Source: DAOUET01 sp034430155 (GTDB lineage: Bacteria; Chloroflexota; Anaerolineae; Anaerolineales; UBA4823). Taken from it: DNA of 57,719 nucleotides. Position numbers and translations under genes: made by a program. The notes under the pieces are model-generated. The model searched no databases. It was not told the origin of the DNA and saw only the letters and a list, made by a program, of their open reading frames with translations. Below are positions 33,240 to 40,899 of the stretch, piece after piece. The DNA lies in NCBI GenBank assembly GCA_034430155.1, contig DAOUET010000085.1, positions 1 to 57,719 of the forward strand, in the 5' to 3' direction. Numbering within the stretch: position 1 is the stretch's first letter; the number at the start of each line of letters is the position of its first letter.

Positions 33240-34727
33240 TTATTTTAGATTATTGTCTTTTGATTTGTATAGCGACTGGTCAGCTGATGCTAGCACCTCA
33301 CCCGCAGTGTTGCCATCTTTAGGGAACACAGCGATGCCGAAACTTAAGGTGACCATCGTCCCATTATCTTCAGGCACATCAAGTGGATTGGTTGCCACAA
33401 TTGCCTGCAATCTTCGGGCTAGTATCTTGGCAGTTTGAGTATCCGTTTTTGGCAGTAAAAGGGCGAATTCATCGCCCCCATAGCGTGCCAGGAAATCGCT
33501 ATCCCGCACCGACCTTCGCATGCAATTGGCAACCTGCTGTAAAACCCGATCACCAATCGGATGTCCAAAAAGGTCGTTGACCCTTTTGAAGCCATTCAGG
33601 TCGATCATCAAAAGAGCGAGAGGATACTCATAACGCCGTGCCCGGTTGATTTCATCCTCCAAACGCTCATCGAGTGCACGGCGATTGGGTAAACCACATA
33701 GGGCATCGGTACGGGCTTGTCGGCTTACAAGTACATGCAAACGGGCGTTTTCTATGGCGATAGCTGCCTGATCACCAAGATGGCGTAAGACTCGAATAGA
33801 AGCCTCTGAGAATTCCTTTGGCTGTGAATATGCTACGGTCATAACGCCCACCACGCGGTTCCCCATTCTCAGGGGAATCCCGATAATAGAGCCTTGCCAG
33901 CTGACAGGGGCATCCTTAAAGAGCGGATGAGCTCGCATATCTGGCACAACAATCATCTCCCCCTGGCGCGCCACAGTATACGTCAATCCATTCTCACGAG
34001 GACGAGACCAGGGTCGCCCTTTACGTCCATCCGACCATAAAGCCGCTCCAAACAAAAGATGATCATTTTGGTAGAGGAAGATGTGGGCATCTTGCGCTTC
34101 CTTAAGTAAGCCGAGGGTGTTCTCTAAGATGGTATCTAATACCTCCTGTAGATCTAGGCTGGCGGTCAGGCTTAGACTGGCCCTGCGAACAGCTTCCAGT
34201 TCAGCCGAACGTTCTTGCAGGTCCTGAATCAACCAGCTTTTTTCCAGAGCAACAGAGGTATAGCTTGCTAGATGGGAGGCCTGCGCCAATTCAACCTCAT
34301 TGAAAGTCCGAATCGAGCGGCTTTCTACTAGCAGGACCAATCCGTAGGTACTTTTAAGCCCGATGAGTGGCAACATAAGAAGAGATTTAACCCTTGCAGC
34401 TTTCATTGGATGCAAACCAGTAACCTTTGCGCCATGCTTACCGATATGCCATTGCACAAGTTGTCCTGATATCAATGCCTGGCGGGCAAGGGGAAATTGG
34501 TCCAAATCAAACTGTTGACGCCGCTCCTGATTTTCTTCCCAGACTCCAGGTAGATCACCTACCCACAACGTCAGGGCATCGTCTTCATGGTTCCACCTGA
34601 AGATGGCGCACGCTTCTACCTCAAAAAGATCGCAAAATGTGGGAATAACCAGCTTAGCAATCTCTTCCGCCTGTTGGCTGGTCGATATTGCGGTTATTAT
34701 TTTTAGGAGAGCTTCACTGGACGGCAT
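33240..34727 (-). CDS. GAF-GAF-GGDEF diguanylate cyclase
   Basis: 495 residues from the ATG at 34727. The frame extends 20 codons further, but that part looks non-coding. Two GAF domains span about 10-160 and 180-330, followed by a GGDEF domain (about 335-495). The catalytic motif GGDEF is intact in FLARYGGDEFALLLP, and RDSD five residues before it is the RxxD product-inhibition site. TDALCGLPNRRALDERL and LMIDLNGFKRVNDLFGH are canonical. It should make cyclic-di-GMP under control of ligands or redox signals sensed by the GAF domains. No membrane helix, so cytoplasmic. Confidence 0.93.
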   Translation of the reverse strand: MPSSEALLKIITAISTSQQAEEIAKLVIPTFCDLFEVEACAIFRWNHEDDALTLWVGDLPGVWEENQERRQQFDLDQFPLARQALISGQLVQWHIGKHGAKVTGLHPMKAARVKSLLMLPLIGLKSTYGLVLLVESRSIRTFNEVELAQASHLASYTSVALEKSWLIQDLQERSAELEAVRRASLSLTASLDLQEVLDTILENTLGLLKEAQDAHIFLYQNDHLLFGAALWSDGRKGRPWSRPRENGLTYTVARQGEMIVVPDMRAHPLFKDAPVSWQGSIIGIPLRMGNRVVGVMTVAYSQPKEFSEASIRVLRHLGDQAAIAIENARLHVLVSRQARTDALCGLPNRRALDERLEDEINRARRYEYPLALLMIDLNGFKRVNDLFGHPIGDRVLQQVANCMRRSVRDSDFLARYGGDEFALLLPKTDTQTAKILARRLQAIVATNPLDVPEDNGTMVTLSFGIAVFPKDGNTAGEVLASADQSLYKSKDNNLK

Positions 34728-34821
34728 GATGCACACGATTCTACCTGAAAAACACCGGTCGCTGGCCTGGGCTTTGCAGCCGGTCATCTCCCGGGATTAA
34801 CAAAATAACTTGGTAAACAAA

Positions 34822-35265
34822 TTAAACAGCCACCTCCCCCTTCGACAACCGGGCATTCAAAGTGATCTCCACCGCTGAGAGGGCTCTCGAGATGGGGCAG
34901 CCTATTTTGGCTTCTTCAGCTTTTTTGAGGAAAGACAATTCGTCAATGCCCGGGACTAATGCATCAGTCTTGAGCTCGATTTTGGTGATGGTGGCTTTCC
35001 CTTCAACCCTTTCCAGGTGGACCTGCGCTTTGGTCTTAATACGGGTGGGTGTAAAGCCCATTTTGCCCAAATCTGAGGAGAGCGCCATCGAGAAACAGCC
35101 TGCTAAGGCGGCGCCAACCAGTTCTTCGGGGTTACTACCCTCGCGTTCTTCAAAGCGAGAGGCGTAGGAGTAATTCCCTTTATATGCGCCACTGCCAAGT
35201 TGCATCTTGCCGATACCTTCTTTAAGACTGCCCTCCCAAACTGCTTCTGCGTATCTAACGCTCAT
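34822..35265 (-). CDS. OsmC/Ohr-family thiol peroxidase
   Basis: 147 residues from the ATG at 35265, which has AGGAGG 7 nt before it. The longer frame to 35328 lacks a ribosome site. The two redox cysteines are in LVGAALAGCFSMALS and EEAKIGCPISRAL, both expected for OsmC. The catalytic Arg/Glu region is SRFEEREGSNPEELV. It reduces organic hydroperoxides. It sits 95 bp upstream of the diguanylate cyclase on the same strand. Confidence 0.93.
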   Translation of the reverse strand: MSVRYAEAVWEGSLKEGIGKMQLGSGAYKGNYSYASRFEEREGSNPEELVGAALAGCFSMALSSDLGKMGFTPTRIKTKAQVHLERVEGKATITKIELKTDALVPGIDELSFLKKAEEAKIGCPISRALSAVEITLNARLSKGEVAV

Positions 35266-35685
35266 AGCAAATACCTCCTGTTTTTTATAAATCTTATCAT
35301 AAAATTTATAAGTACTTGACCATGTCATTTCGAACAGGCATTAATCAATCTGGATGGCGCCTAAGTCAGTAAATATGTTAAAACCGACGGTAACTTGAAA
35401 AACACGCTTAGTTTCCTGGTGTCACAACAGAGTTTGTTCCACCAGTATTTACAGGATAAAGACCTGGTGACTCTGTTCGAAGGCGTATGCTTTGGCCTCA
35501 AGCCGACCCTTTTCTCATTATTCCTACGCATGAACATTAAAGGAAGGACCCGAAAATTTTTATAAAACACATATATTGATTAAATCATATTCTTACAATA
35601 ATTCGTTAACATGTAATCGAACAAAAAAACATCACGCCAACACTGGATGAGGAATAAAACGATTTACAGCAAGGAGGTCGATATC
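35266..35685. other. Divergent osmC/hsp20 promoter region
   Basis: 420 bp. A plus-strand open frame between 35358 and 35565 (KNTLSFLVSQQSLFHQYLQ, then DKDLVTLFEGVCFGLKPTL) reads like protein but has no ATG or ribosome site and may be a relic. A candidate hsp20 promoter (TTGATT, 17 nt, TAATTC) is at 35576-35604. No CIRCE-type repeat is seen. Confidence 0.45.
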
Positions 35686-36150
35686 ATGAGTAGCATAATT
35701 CGAAGGGATCCATTCAACGAAATGATGTCTTTACGGAATGCCATGGACCGCTTATTTGAGAACGCATTCGTAGGACCATGGGAAGGTCGGTCTTCGTGGG
35801 CCAGCGACATGGCTCTGGATGTTGTGGAAAGAGAAGATGAATTCGTGGTGAAAGCCTCGATTCCCGGTATCAACCCCGATGATTTGGAGATAACTTTCAA
35901 TGATAGAACCTTGACGATCAGGGGTGAGATCAAGGAGGACCAGGAAAAAGAAGGCACGCGCTATCATCTGCGCGAGCGTCGTTATGGAAACTTCTCACGC
36001 AGCCTCACCCTGGCGACTGCTATTGACGCTGATAAAATTTTAGCAAACTACGATACCGGTATCCTTACGCTTCACCTTCCTAAGACGGAGGAAGTGAAGC
36101 CCAAACGTATTACGATCAGTAGCGAGAATTCTAAGGTGCTTGAAGGCTGA
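35686..36150 (+). CDS. Hsp20/alpha-crystallin small heat-shock protein
   Basis: 154 residues from the ATG at 35686, chosen for AAGGAGGTCGATATC just upstream. An N-terminal arm (DPFNEMMSLRNAMDRLFENAF) precedes the alpha-crystallin domain with DVVEREDEFVVKASIPGINPDDLEI, and the conserved YGNFSRSLTLAT and DTGILTLHLPK motifs. It is an ATP-independent holdase chaperone forming oligomers in the cytoplasm. A terminator hairpin follows. Regulation is not evident. Confidence 0.94.
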   Translation: MSSIIRRDPFNEMMSLRNAMDRLFENAFVGPWEGRSSWASDMALDVVEREDEFVVKASIPGINPDDLEITFNDRTLTIRGEIKEDQEKEGTRYHLRERRYGNFSRSLTLATAIDADKILANYDTGILTLHLPKTEEVKPKRITISSENSKVLEG

Positions 36151-36191
36151 TAGCGAACACCTATATAGAAAAAGAATATTAATAGCTAAGC

Positions 36192-36220
36192 GGAGCCGAG
36201 AAGTATCGGCTCCACTTCTT
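36192..36220 (+). terminator. hsp20 terminator
   Basis: GGAGCCGA and TCGGCTCC form a perfect 8-bp stem with a 6-nt loop, followed by ACTTCTT. Confidence 0.6.
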
Positions 36221-36272
36221 AGTGTTGGCCTTCATTTCAACAGGAACAACCTAAAAATCTAGATGGAAATAC

Positions 36273-36905
36273 CTATAAAACGATCAATCCCCGACGAACT
36301 CCCAAACGGATGGCTTCCGTGCGGCTGGTAGCGCCTAATTTCGCAAATATTGCGGATACATGGAACTTGACCGTGTGTTCACTGATCCCCAGTGAAGCGG
36401 CGATCTGTTTGTTTGCCAGCCCTTGTGCTAGCAATTGGAGCACCTCAGATTCTCGCTCTGTTAGCGGCTCGATTAAGGCATCAGCTTCAAGATCCTCAGT
36501 GTCCAGGAAAGAAGTAAAAAATGGTTCCATCAAAGCTGCTGAGCCCACCAGTAAGCCTTCATGGAGCGCTCGTATGCTCGCAACCAACTCATCAGCGGAG
36601 GCATCCACGGGAAGGGCTCCCCAAGCGCGAACCGCCAGTCCAGACATGCGGCGGACTTTATCAAGTTCTGCGGAAACCAGAAAAAGCACCGCCACGGGTC
36701 GCCCGGCAGGTAAGGCTTGCTTGAGTTCGGAGCGGGCGGCAGCCTCCTCGGTCAACACCACCACATCAGCTTCGGCAGGAAAGGGGTCAAGTTCAGTGAT
36801 GGTAGTGGCTTCCCCAATCACGAGTAAGCCTTCGCCAGAGTTGATCAGGGTACTGAGGCCGGCGCGCAAGGCCATTCCTGGAGCAACCACCACCACATTA
36901 ATCAC
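36273..36905 (-). CDS. LuxR-type regulator with a degenerate receiver domain
   Basis: 210 residues. The N-terminal 120 residues have receiver topology but lack the key residues. The acidic pair is replaced (VVVVAPGMALRAGL where DDHPLVREGL is typical), and the phospho-acceptor strand reads ADVVVLTEE, with Thr in place of Asp. The C-terminal LuxR HTH is intact: LTERESEVLQLLAQGLANKQ, IAASLGISEHTVKFHV and LGATSRTEAIRLG. It should bind DNA without classical phosphorylation. It overlaps the protease gene upstream by 4 bp (ATGA), so the three genes form an operon. Confidence 0.82.
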   Translation of the reverse strand: MINVVVVAPGMALRAGLSTLINSGEGLLVIGEATTITELDPFPAEADVVVLTEEAAARSELKQALPAGRPVAVLFLVSAELDKVRRMSGLAVRAWGALPVDASADELVASIRALHEGLLVGSAALMEPFFTSFLDTEDLEADALIEPLTERESEVLQLLAQGLANKQIAASLGISEHTVKFHVSAIFAKLGATSRTEAIRLGVRRGLIVL

Positions 36906-37519
36906 ACCAGAACCTCCACAAGGTTGCCAATCACCTCATTTACGAAGTTATTAACTACATGGCTGGGGATAGCTACCCCTAAGTCGCTACCAACAACCAT
37001 TGTATTAATGCCAATGACCCCGCCGGATACATTCACCAGTGGCCCACCCGAATTGCCTGGGGCCAGCTGTGCGTCTGTGCGGATCACTTCAACGGAACCG
37101 CGTGGCCCTGGTGTGGATACCGATCCTAGCCCGCTGATGATACCGGCAGTGACAGCTGCAGGCTGCCCCCAGGGGTGGCCGATGGCCAAAACTATCTGCC
37201 CGACTTTTACCCCGTGCGAATCCGCGATCATCGCCACCGGCAGGTTTTCGACCTCCACCTTTAAAATCGCCAGGTCAATTTCAGGGGCTTGAGCGATAAC
37301 CTTGGCACGGTACTCCTGCTCATCCGCAGTGGTTACCCAGGCTTTCCCGCCAGCTATGACGTGGTTGTTCGTCACAATGATGCCGCCAGGTCTCCAGATG
37401 ACGCCAGCGCCAGCTCCTTGCCAACCGTTGCGAACCACAACCAGGCTACGTTTTACCCATTGCGTAAGCGATGACAAAGATTGGGCAAGGATTGTGGTTG
37501 TATCAAGAGGGACGACCAT
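36902..37519 (-). CDS. HtrA-like trypsin-fold protease, no PDZ and no signal peptide
   Basis: 205 residues. The S1C catalytic triad is visible as His in IIVTNNHVIAGG, Asp in EIDLAILKVE and Ser in LAPGNSGGPLV. There is no export signal and no PDZ domain, so it is a minimal cytoplasmic trypsin-like domain. It directly abuts the PDZ-containing protease gene (stop at 37520-37522, start at 37517-37519) and overlaps the LuxR gene by 4 bp. Substrate unknown. The operon suggests that a proteolytic signal feeds the regulator, or the reverse; this is inference. Confidence 0.85.
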   Translation of the reverse strand: MVVPLDTTTILAQSLSSLTQWVKRSLVVVRNGWQGAGAGVIWRPGGIIVTNNHVIAGGKAWVTTADEQEYRAKVIAQAPEIDLAILKVEVENLPVAMIADSHGVKVGQIVLAIGHPWGQPAAVTAGIISGLGSVSTPGPRGSVEVIRTDAQLAPGNSGGPLVNVSGGVIGINTMVVGSDLGVAIPSHVVNNFVNEVIGNLVEVLV

Positions 37520-38440
37520 TTAAGGGCGTTCTCCAATTGTAACCGTTAAAGTAAGGCCTTTACCCCCGCGCAAGACCTCGATTGGTGTAGGGCTGCCCAC
37601 CACTTTTCCCACCAGGCTGGTCAGCAGCTCGTCGGGATCAGCCACCGCCTGACCTGCAATGGCGACGATAATATCACCGACTATTAAGCCGCTTGTTTCA
37701 GCCGGGCTACCATCTTCAACACTGACCAGCAGCAATCCACTGGTCTGTTCCCGGTGTAGTTCCTTTTGCTGTCCTGGGGAGATCGTCACAGGCTGGCTGC
37801 GGACACCCAGATACCCCCGGCGTACGTGGCCATGTTTGGCCAGGGTGTCAGCGATCTGCCAGGCTAATGGCACAGGTATGGTTAACGAGGTACCACGCGC
37901 TAAGCCAGAAGTGTTGACACCCAGGATTTGCCCTGAGGTATTCACCAATGGACCTCCAGAGAAACCAGGATATGGGATCGCGTCAGTACGCAGATACTGT
38001 TCCAGCAATCCTCCTCGCCAGCTGCGTACCGGGCCTGCGATGGCGCTGACAACCCCCAGGCTGGCCTGAATCCCGTTGGTGTTGGGGCGCCCTAGGGATA
38101 GTACTAGCTGCCCGATACGAGCCTGTTGCGAAGCCACTTCAGCCTGTGCGGCACCGCTTTGTTGCAATCGTAACAGCGCCAGGTCACTTCCTGAATCTCT
38201 CCCGGCGAGTGAGGCAGAGATTTCGCTGCCGTCAGGGAGCACGATATTGATATCGTCATCCCGTTCGACCACGTGATCTGCTGTAAGGATCAAGTCAGCG
38301 CTATATGCAATACCGCTGGCAGGAAAACGGCGGCGGGCATCGACCAGGACAGTGGCCGCGCTGGCCTTCTCTACCGCATCTGCCATAGCGTTTGAGATTT
38401 CCGTCAATATGTGATTATTTGAGGATTGTGTGGCTGTCAT
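37520..38440 (-). CDS. HtrA/DegP-like protease with PDZ domain, no signal peptide
   Basis: 306 residues. The triad is His in LILTADHVVERDD, Asp in SDLALLRLQ and Ser in PYPGFSGGPLV, where the usual GNSGG is GFSGG. A PDZ domain (about 215-300) has GYLGVRSQPV, SGLLLVSVEDGSPAE and GDIIVAIAGQAV. The N-terminus is not a signal peptide (MTATQSSNNHILTEI), so it should act inside the cell, unlike classical DegP. AAGGAG lies 5 nt before the ATG. It is the first gene of a three-gene operon with a second protease and a LuxR-type regulator. Confidence 0.88.
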   Translation of the reverse strand: MTATQSSNNHILTEISNAMADAVEKASAATVLVDARRRFPASGIAYSADLILTADHVVERDDDINIVLPDGSEISASLAGRDSGSDLALLRLQQSGAAQAEVASQQARIGQLVLSLGRPNTNGIQASLGVVSAIAGPVRSWRGGLLEQYLRTDAIPYPGFSGGPLVNTSGQILGVNTSGLARGTSLTIPVPLAWQIADTLAKHGHVRRGYLGVRSQPVTISPGQQKELHREQTSGLLLVSVEDGSPAETSGLIVGDIIVAIAGQAVADPDELLTSLVGKVVGSPTPIEVLRGGKGLTLTVTIGERP

Positions 38441-38827
38441 AAAAACTCCTTGTTGAATGTTGGAGTCTGGACAATAGGTGCAAACCCTGACAATTATCCC
38501 AATTTCCCAGTTTTCAGGGATAACAATCCCTTGTATATGGGAAAAGTAAAAGACTCCTGATTACATGGATAAAGTGTAATCAGTATAGCCATTAACCTCA
38601 ATTAATGCATCAGTCAAATGGCTAGGGAGCTACCTGGAAGTTTGAGCAGGTCGATGAAAAGTGGCGCCGAGATACCCAAGAAGTGATTCGCGACTTTAAC
38701 TTACAGATGGGATTCATCCCCCAGGTTTTTCCCATCCGGTATGTGAGTGAAGAACCTAGAACAGCTGGGCAGCTACAGGTGGTTATTTAATCCTGGAGCG
38801 TAATGGCACTCATGGCTTGATCTGTAA
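38441..38827. other. Protease-operon promoter region with a relic
   Basis: The gap between the protease operon and the phosphodiester-glycosidase gene. It holds the protease operon promoter area near 38450-38600 and the plus-strand gene relic listed separately. Confidence 0.45.
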
Positions 38828-38843
38828 TCAATGCGGTGGATAA
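38626..38843 (+). pseudogene. Frameshifted gene relic, family unknown
   Basis: After a stop at 38623 the plus strand reads TWKFEQVDEKWRRDTQEVIR, then DFNLQMGFIPQVFPIRYVSE and EPRTAG, and then meets a stop at 38788. Shifting frame near 38770 gives ATGGYLILERNGTHGLICNQ, then CGG, ending at 38843. Both parts look protein-like and join smoothly, ending in a CNQCGG knuckle. There is no start codon or ribosome site. It looks like the decayed C-terminal part of a gene; I do not recognise the family. Confidence 0.4.
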
Positions 38844-40648
38844 AAGGGTGAAGCACTGAATAATGGTGTCGGGAGTACCAGCGATTCTTCCGTTACCCAG
38901 CCGACCTTACCACTGAAATCCACCTGCCACCAGTACGATTCCTTAGCGAGCACCCCGTTGAGGCCGTTTGGGGAAGCGGTGATCACCCCTTGGGTCCCGG
39001 CAAGCACCGACTCCAGGGAGGCGTAATTTGTACCTGGCCCCAGGTAAATTGGGGTGTCTACCGTCGCTGCCACAGGATCACCAGGAGTATATGTTACGGT
39101 TTGTGTGATCGGTTCCACAACTACCATCATCATGCCGTTGGCTACCCAGCGTTGCAGGGGTTCCGAATAAGAAATATCGTTATCTGCTTGATCCGAGGGG
39201 CTGGGGATAATTAGGGAGTCGTTCGTTGTCGCCAGTTCCTGATTAGGGTTTTGGTTGAAGGGCAATTCTTGGGTGGCATCATTCTTAACCTCCCCTTGGG
39301 CTCCTCCGGGATTACCAGAGCCTTCAACCAGGGGGATAAACGCTTTCACCGGGCAAAAGACGTTATTGCAAAAAGTGTTATTGACCACTTTACCGTTAAC
39401 TACCATGGTAGATGATCCACCCCCATCCTGGGCAATGCCCCCGGTGGCGCCTAAGGTGTCTTTCGCAAAGGTTGCCATCTCATCAATGGTCATACCGACG
39501 CTTCGAAAGGGATTGCGACCATCTACAACGATAAAATAAATATAGTTATCGTTATAAGCAATCGCGGTGCGAGGGTGGCGGGCAATAGCGCCCTGGTCGT
39601 TAGGGAAACTTTGGATCTCGCCATTTTTGAGGAAATGGAAACTGCCCCCGATGCTGGCATAGGTTTTGTCCCAATCGAAAGGGCTCAGGGTGGTGTTGCA
39701 GATTCCAGCGTTGACGTCATAATCCTTGATCTTCTGAGAAAATCCAATGGTGTCTCCAATTTCAATGTTATTGAGCAGCTTGGTTCGGGCAGTTCCGTGG
39801 GCAGACAACACCACGTAATTGAATGGTATTGGAGTTGAGCCTAATTTATCCCGAATCGCCCTAACATAACCAGTGACCATCTTGCCACTAGAGATCAGCA
39901 TGGCTGGTTCGGTCATCTCGACCAGCACCTCAACGGTTGCCCCGCCGTCGCTGGTATGGGTTCTAGCATCGTATTGGGGCGTGTAAATCACCAGTTGATC
40001 GGTCGCGCGGGGCGCGTTGACCCCGTCAATAGTTTGTGTTTTCCCATAGTTATCCAGGCGCAGAAAGGTGATCACGTTCTTATCGAGGGGATGGGTGAGA
40101 CAGCCTCCCCCGATGAAAGGCAGACGATCCAGAGTCCAGGCAAAGCCCGTCCCGTTCTCATAATCATCGAAGCGCTTGGCATACCAACTGGAATGGATCA
40201 GGCCGCGAAAGGGAATCCCGGTAACATAGTCAAAAAAAGAACCGTTGATCGCCACGACCACGTGGTTGCGCGCTCCCCAAGACTCCCCCCAGTAATTAAT
40301 AGCCTGTTCGTAGCGGCGAGTCATGCTACTGACGGTCTCCCTACCGCTCACCAGCTTTCCCTGGGCAATGCTGCTCTCCAGGGTGGTAGCCAGATTGTCC
40401 CGATCCATACGGGCTACAAAAACGTTGTTTGGATCGGGCAAGACGAATTCACGATATTCGATGCCGGTTCCAATCGTCACCCAAGGAGAAGGATCCTCCT
40501 GGCTTAACGGAAGATCCGGGCGTGAAGGCTGACTCTTCCAGACGGTTTCATCCACAAGAGCAGGATCGTTCTCAAATGTCAGGTTGGCAGCCACCAGCGA
40601 GAGAGAAAGACACACGATGGTAACGCTCAAGATGACTCGCAGCTTCAA
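38828..40648 (-). CDS. Secreted phosphodiester-glycosidase (NAGPA)-like protein with SH3 tail
   Basis: 606 residues. It starts at a TTG at 40648, with CAGGAGG 7 nt upstream, and a signal peptide (MKLRVILSVTIVCLSLSLVAANL). The NAGPA domain has VVAINGSFFDYVTG, HPRTAIAYNDNYIYFIVVDGR, MTIDEMATFAKDTLGATGGI and QDGGGSSTMVVNGKVVN, the family signature for phosphodiester N-acetylglucosaminidase-like enzymes. A linker precedes a C-terminal bacterial SH3 domain (about 535-600: TPIYLGPGTNYASL, WWQVDFSGKVGWV). It probably acts on cell-wall or exported glycan phosphodiesters. Confidence 0.85.
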   Translation of the reverse strand: MKLRVILSVTIVCLSLSLVAANLTFENDPALVDETVWKSQPSRPDLPLSQEDPSPWVTIGTGIEYREFVLPDPNNVFVARMDRDNLATTLESSIAQGKLVSGRETVSSMTRRYEQAINYWGESWGARNHVVVAINGSFFDYVTGIPFRGLIHSSWYAKRFDDYENGTGFAWTLDRLPFIGGGCLTHPLDKNVITFLRLDNYGKTQTIDGVNAPRATDQLVIYTPQYDARTHTSDGGATVEVLVEMTEPAMLISSGKMVTGYVRAIRDKLGSTPIPFNYVVLSAHGTARTKLLNNIEIGDTIGFSQKIKDYDVNAGICNTTLSPFDWDKTYASIGGSFHFLKNGEIQSFPNDQGAIARHPRTAIAYNDNYIYFIVVDGRNPFRSVGMTIDEMATFAKDTLGATGGIAQDGGGSSTMVVNGKVVNNTFCNNVFCPVKAFIPLVEGSGNPGGAQGEVKNDATQELPFNQNPNQELATTNDSLIIPSPSDQADNDISYSEPLQRWVANGMMMVVVEPITQTVTYTPGDPVAATVDTPIYLGPGTNYASLESVLAGTQGVITASPNGLNGVLAKESYWWQVDFSGKVGWVTEESLVLPTPLFSASPFYPPH

Positions 40649-40828
40649 GGTATGGCCTCCTGAATATCTGGCAATCTGTGATTTCTATTCGAATCGCCCT
40701 GAGGTGCTTACGGCGCTTGGAGAAAAACGAGCTCCTGCCAGTAGCAACTCAACTATTATACCGGTAATACCGCTTGTTTTGATGGTAGCACGGCTTTTTG
40801 CTGGATACCACCCCCCCATCGGGGTAAG

Positions 40829-40880
40829 AAAATCCGGGTGGCCTGGACAATGCGATCTCCATTGGGGCGACCCGGATTTT
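40829..40880 (-). terminator. clpB terminator
   Basis: AAAATCCGGGT pairs with ACCCGGATTTT across a 30-nt loop. On the minus strand it ends in TTTT just after the clpB stop. Confidence 0.7.
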
Positions 40881-40899
40881 ATGTTCTAACTTCGTAGTT

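Noticed and set aside
35358..35570. Plus-strand open frame in the osmC/hsp20 gap as a gene
   Set aside because: No ATG or ribosome site and no family recognised; at most a relic.
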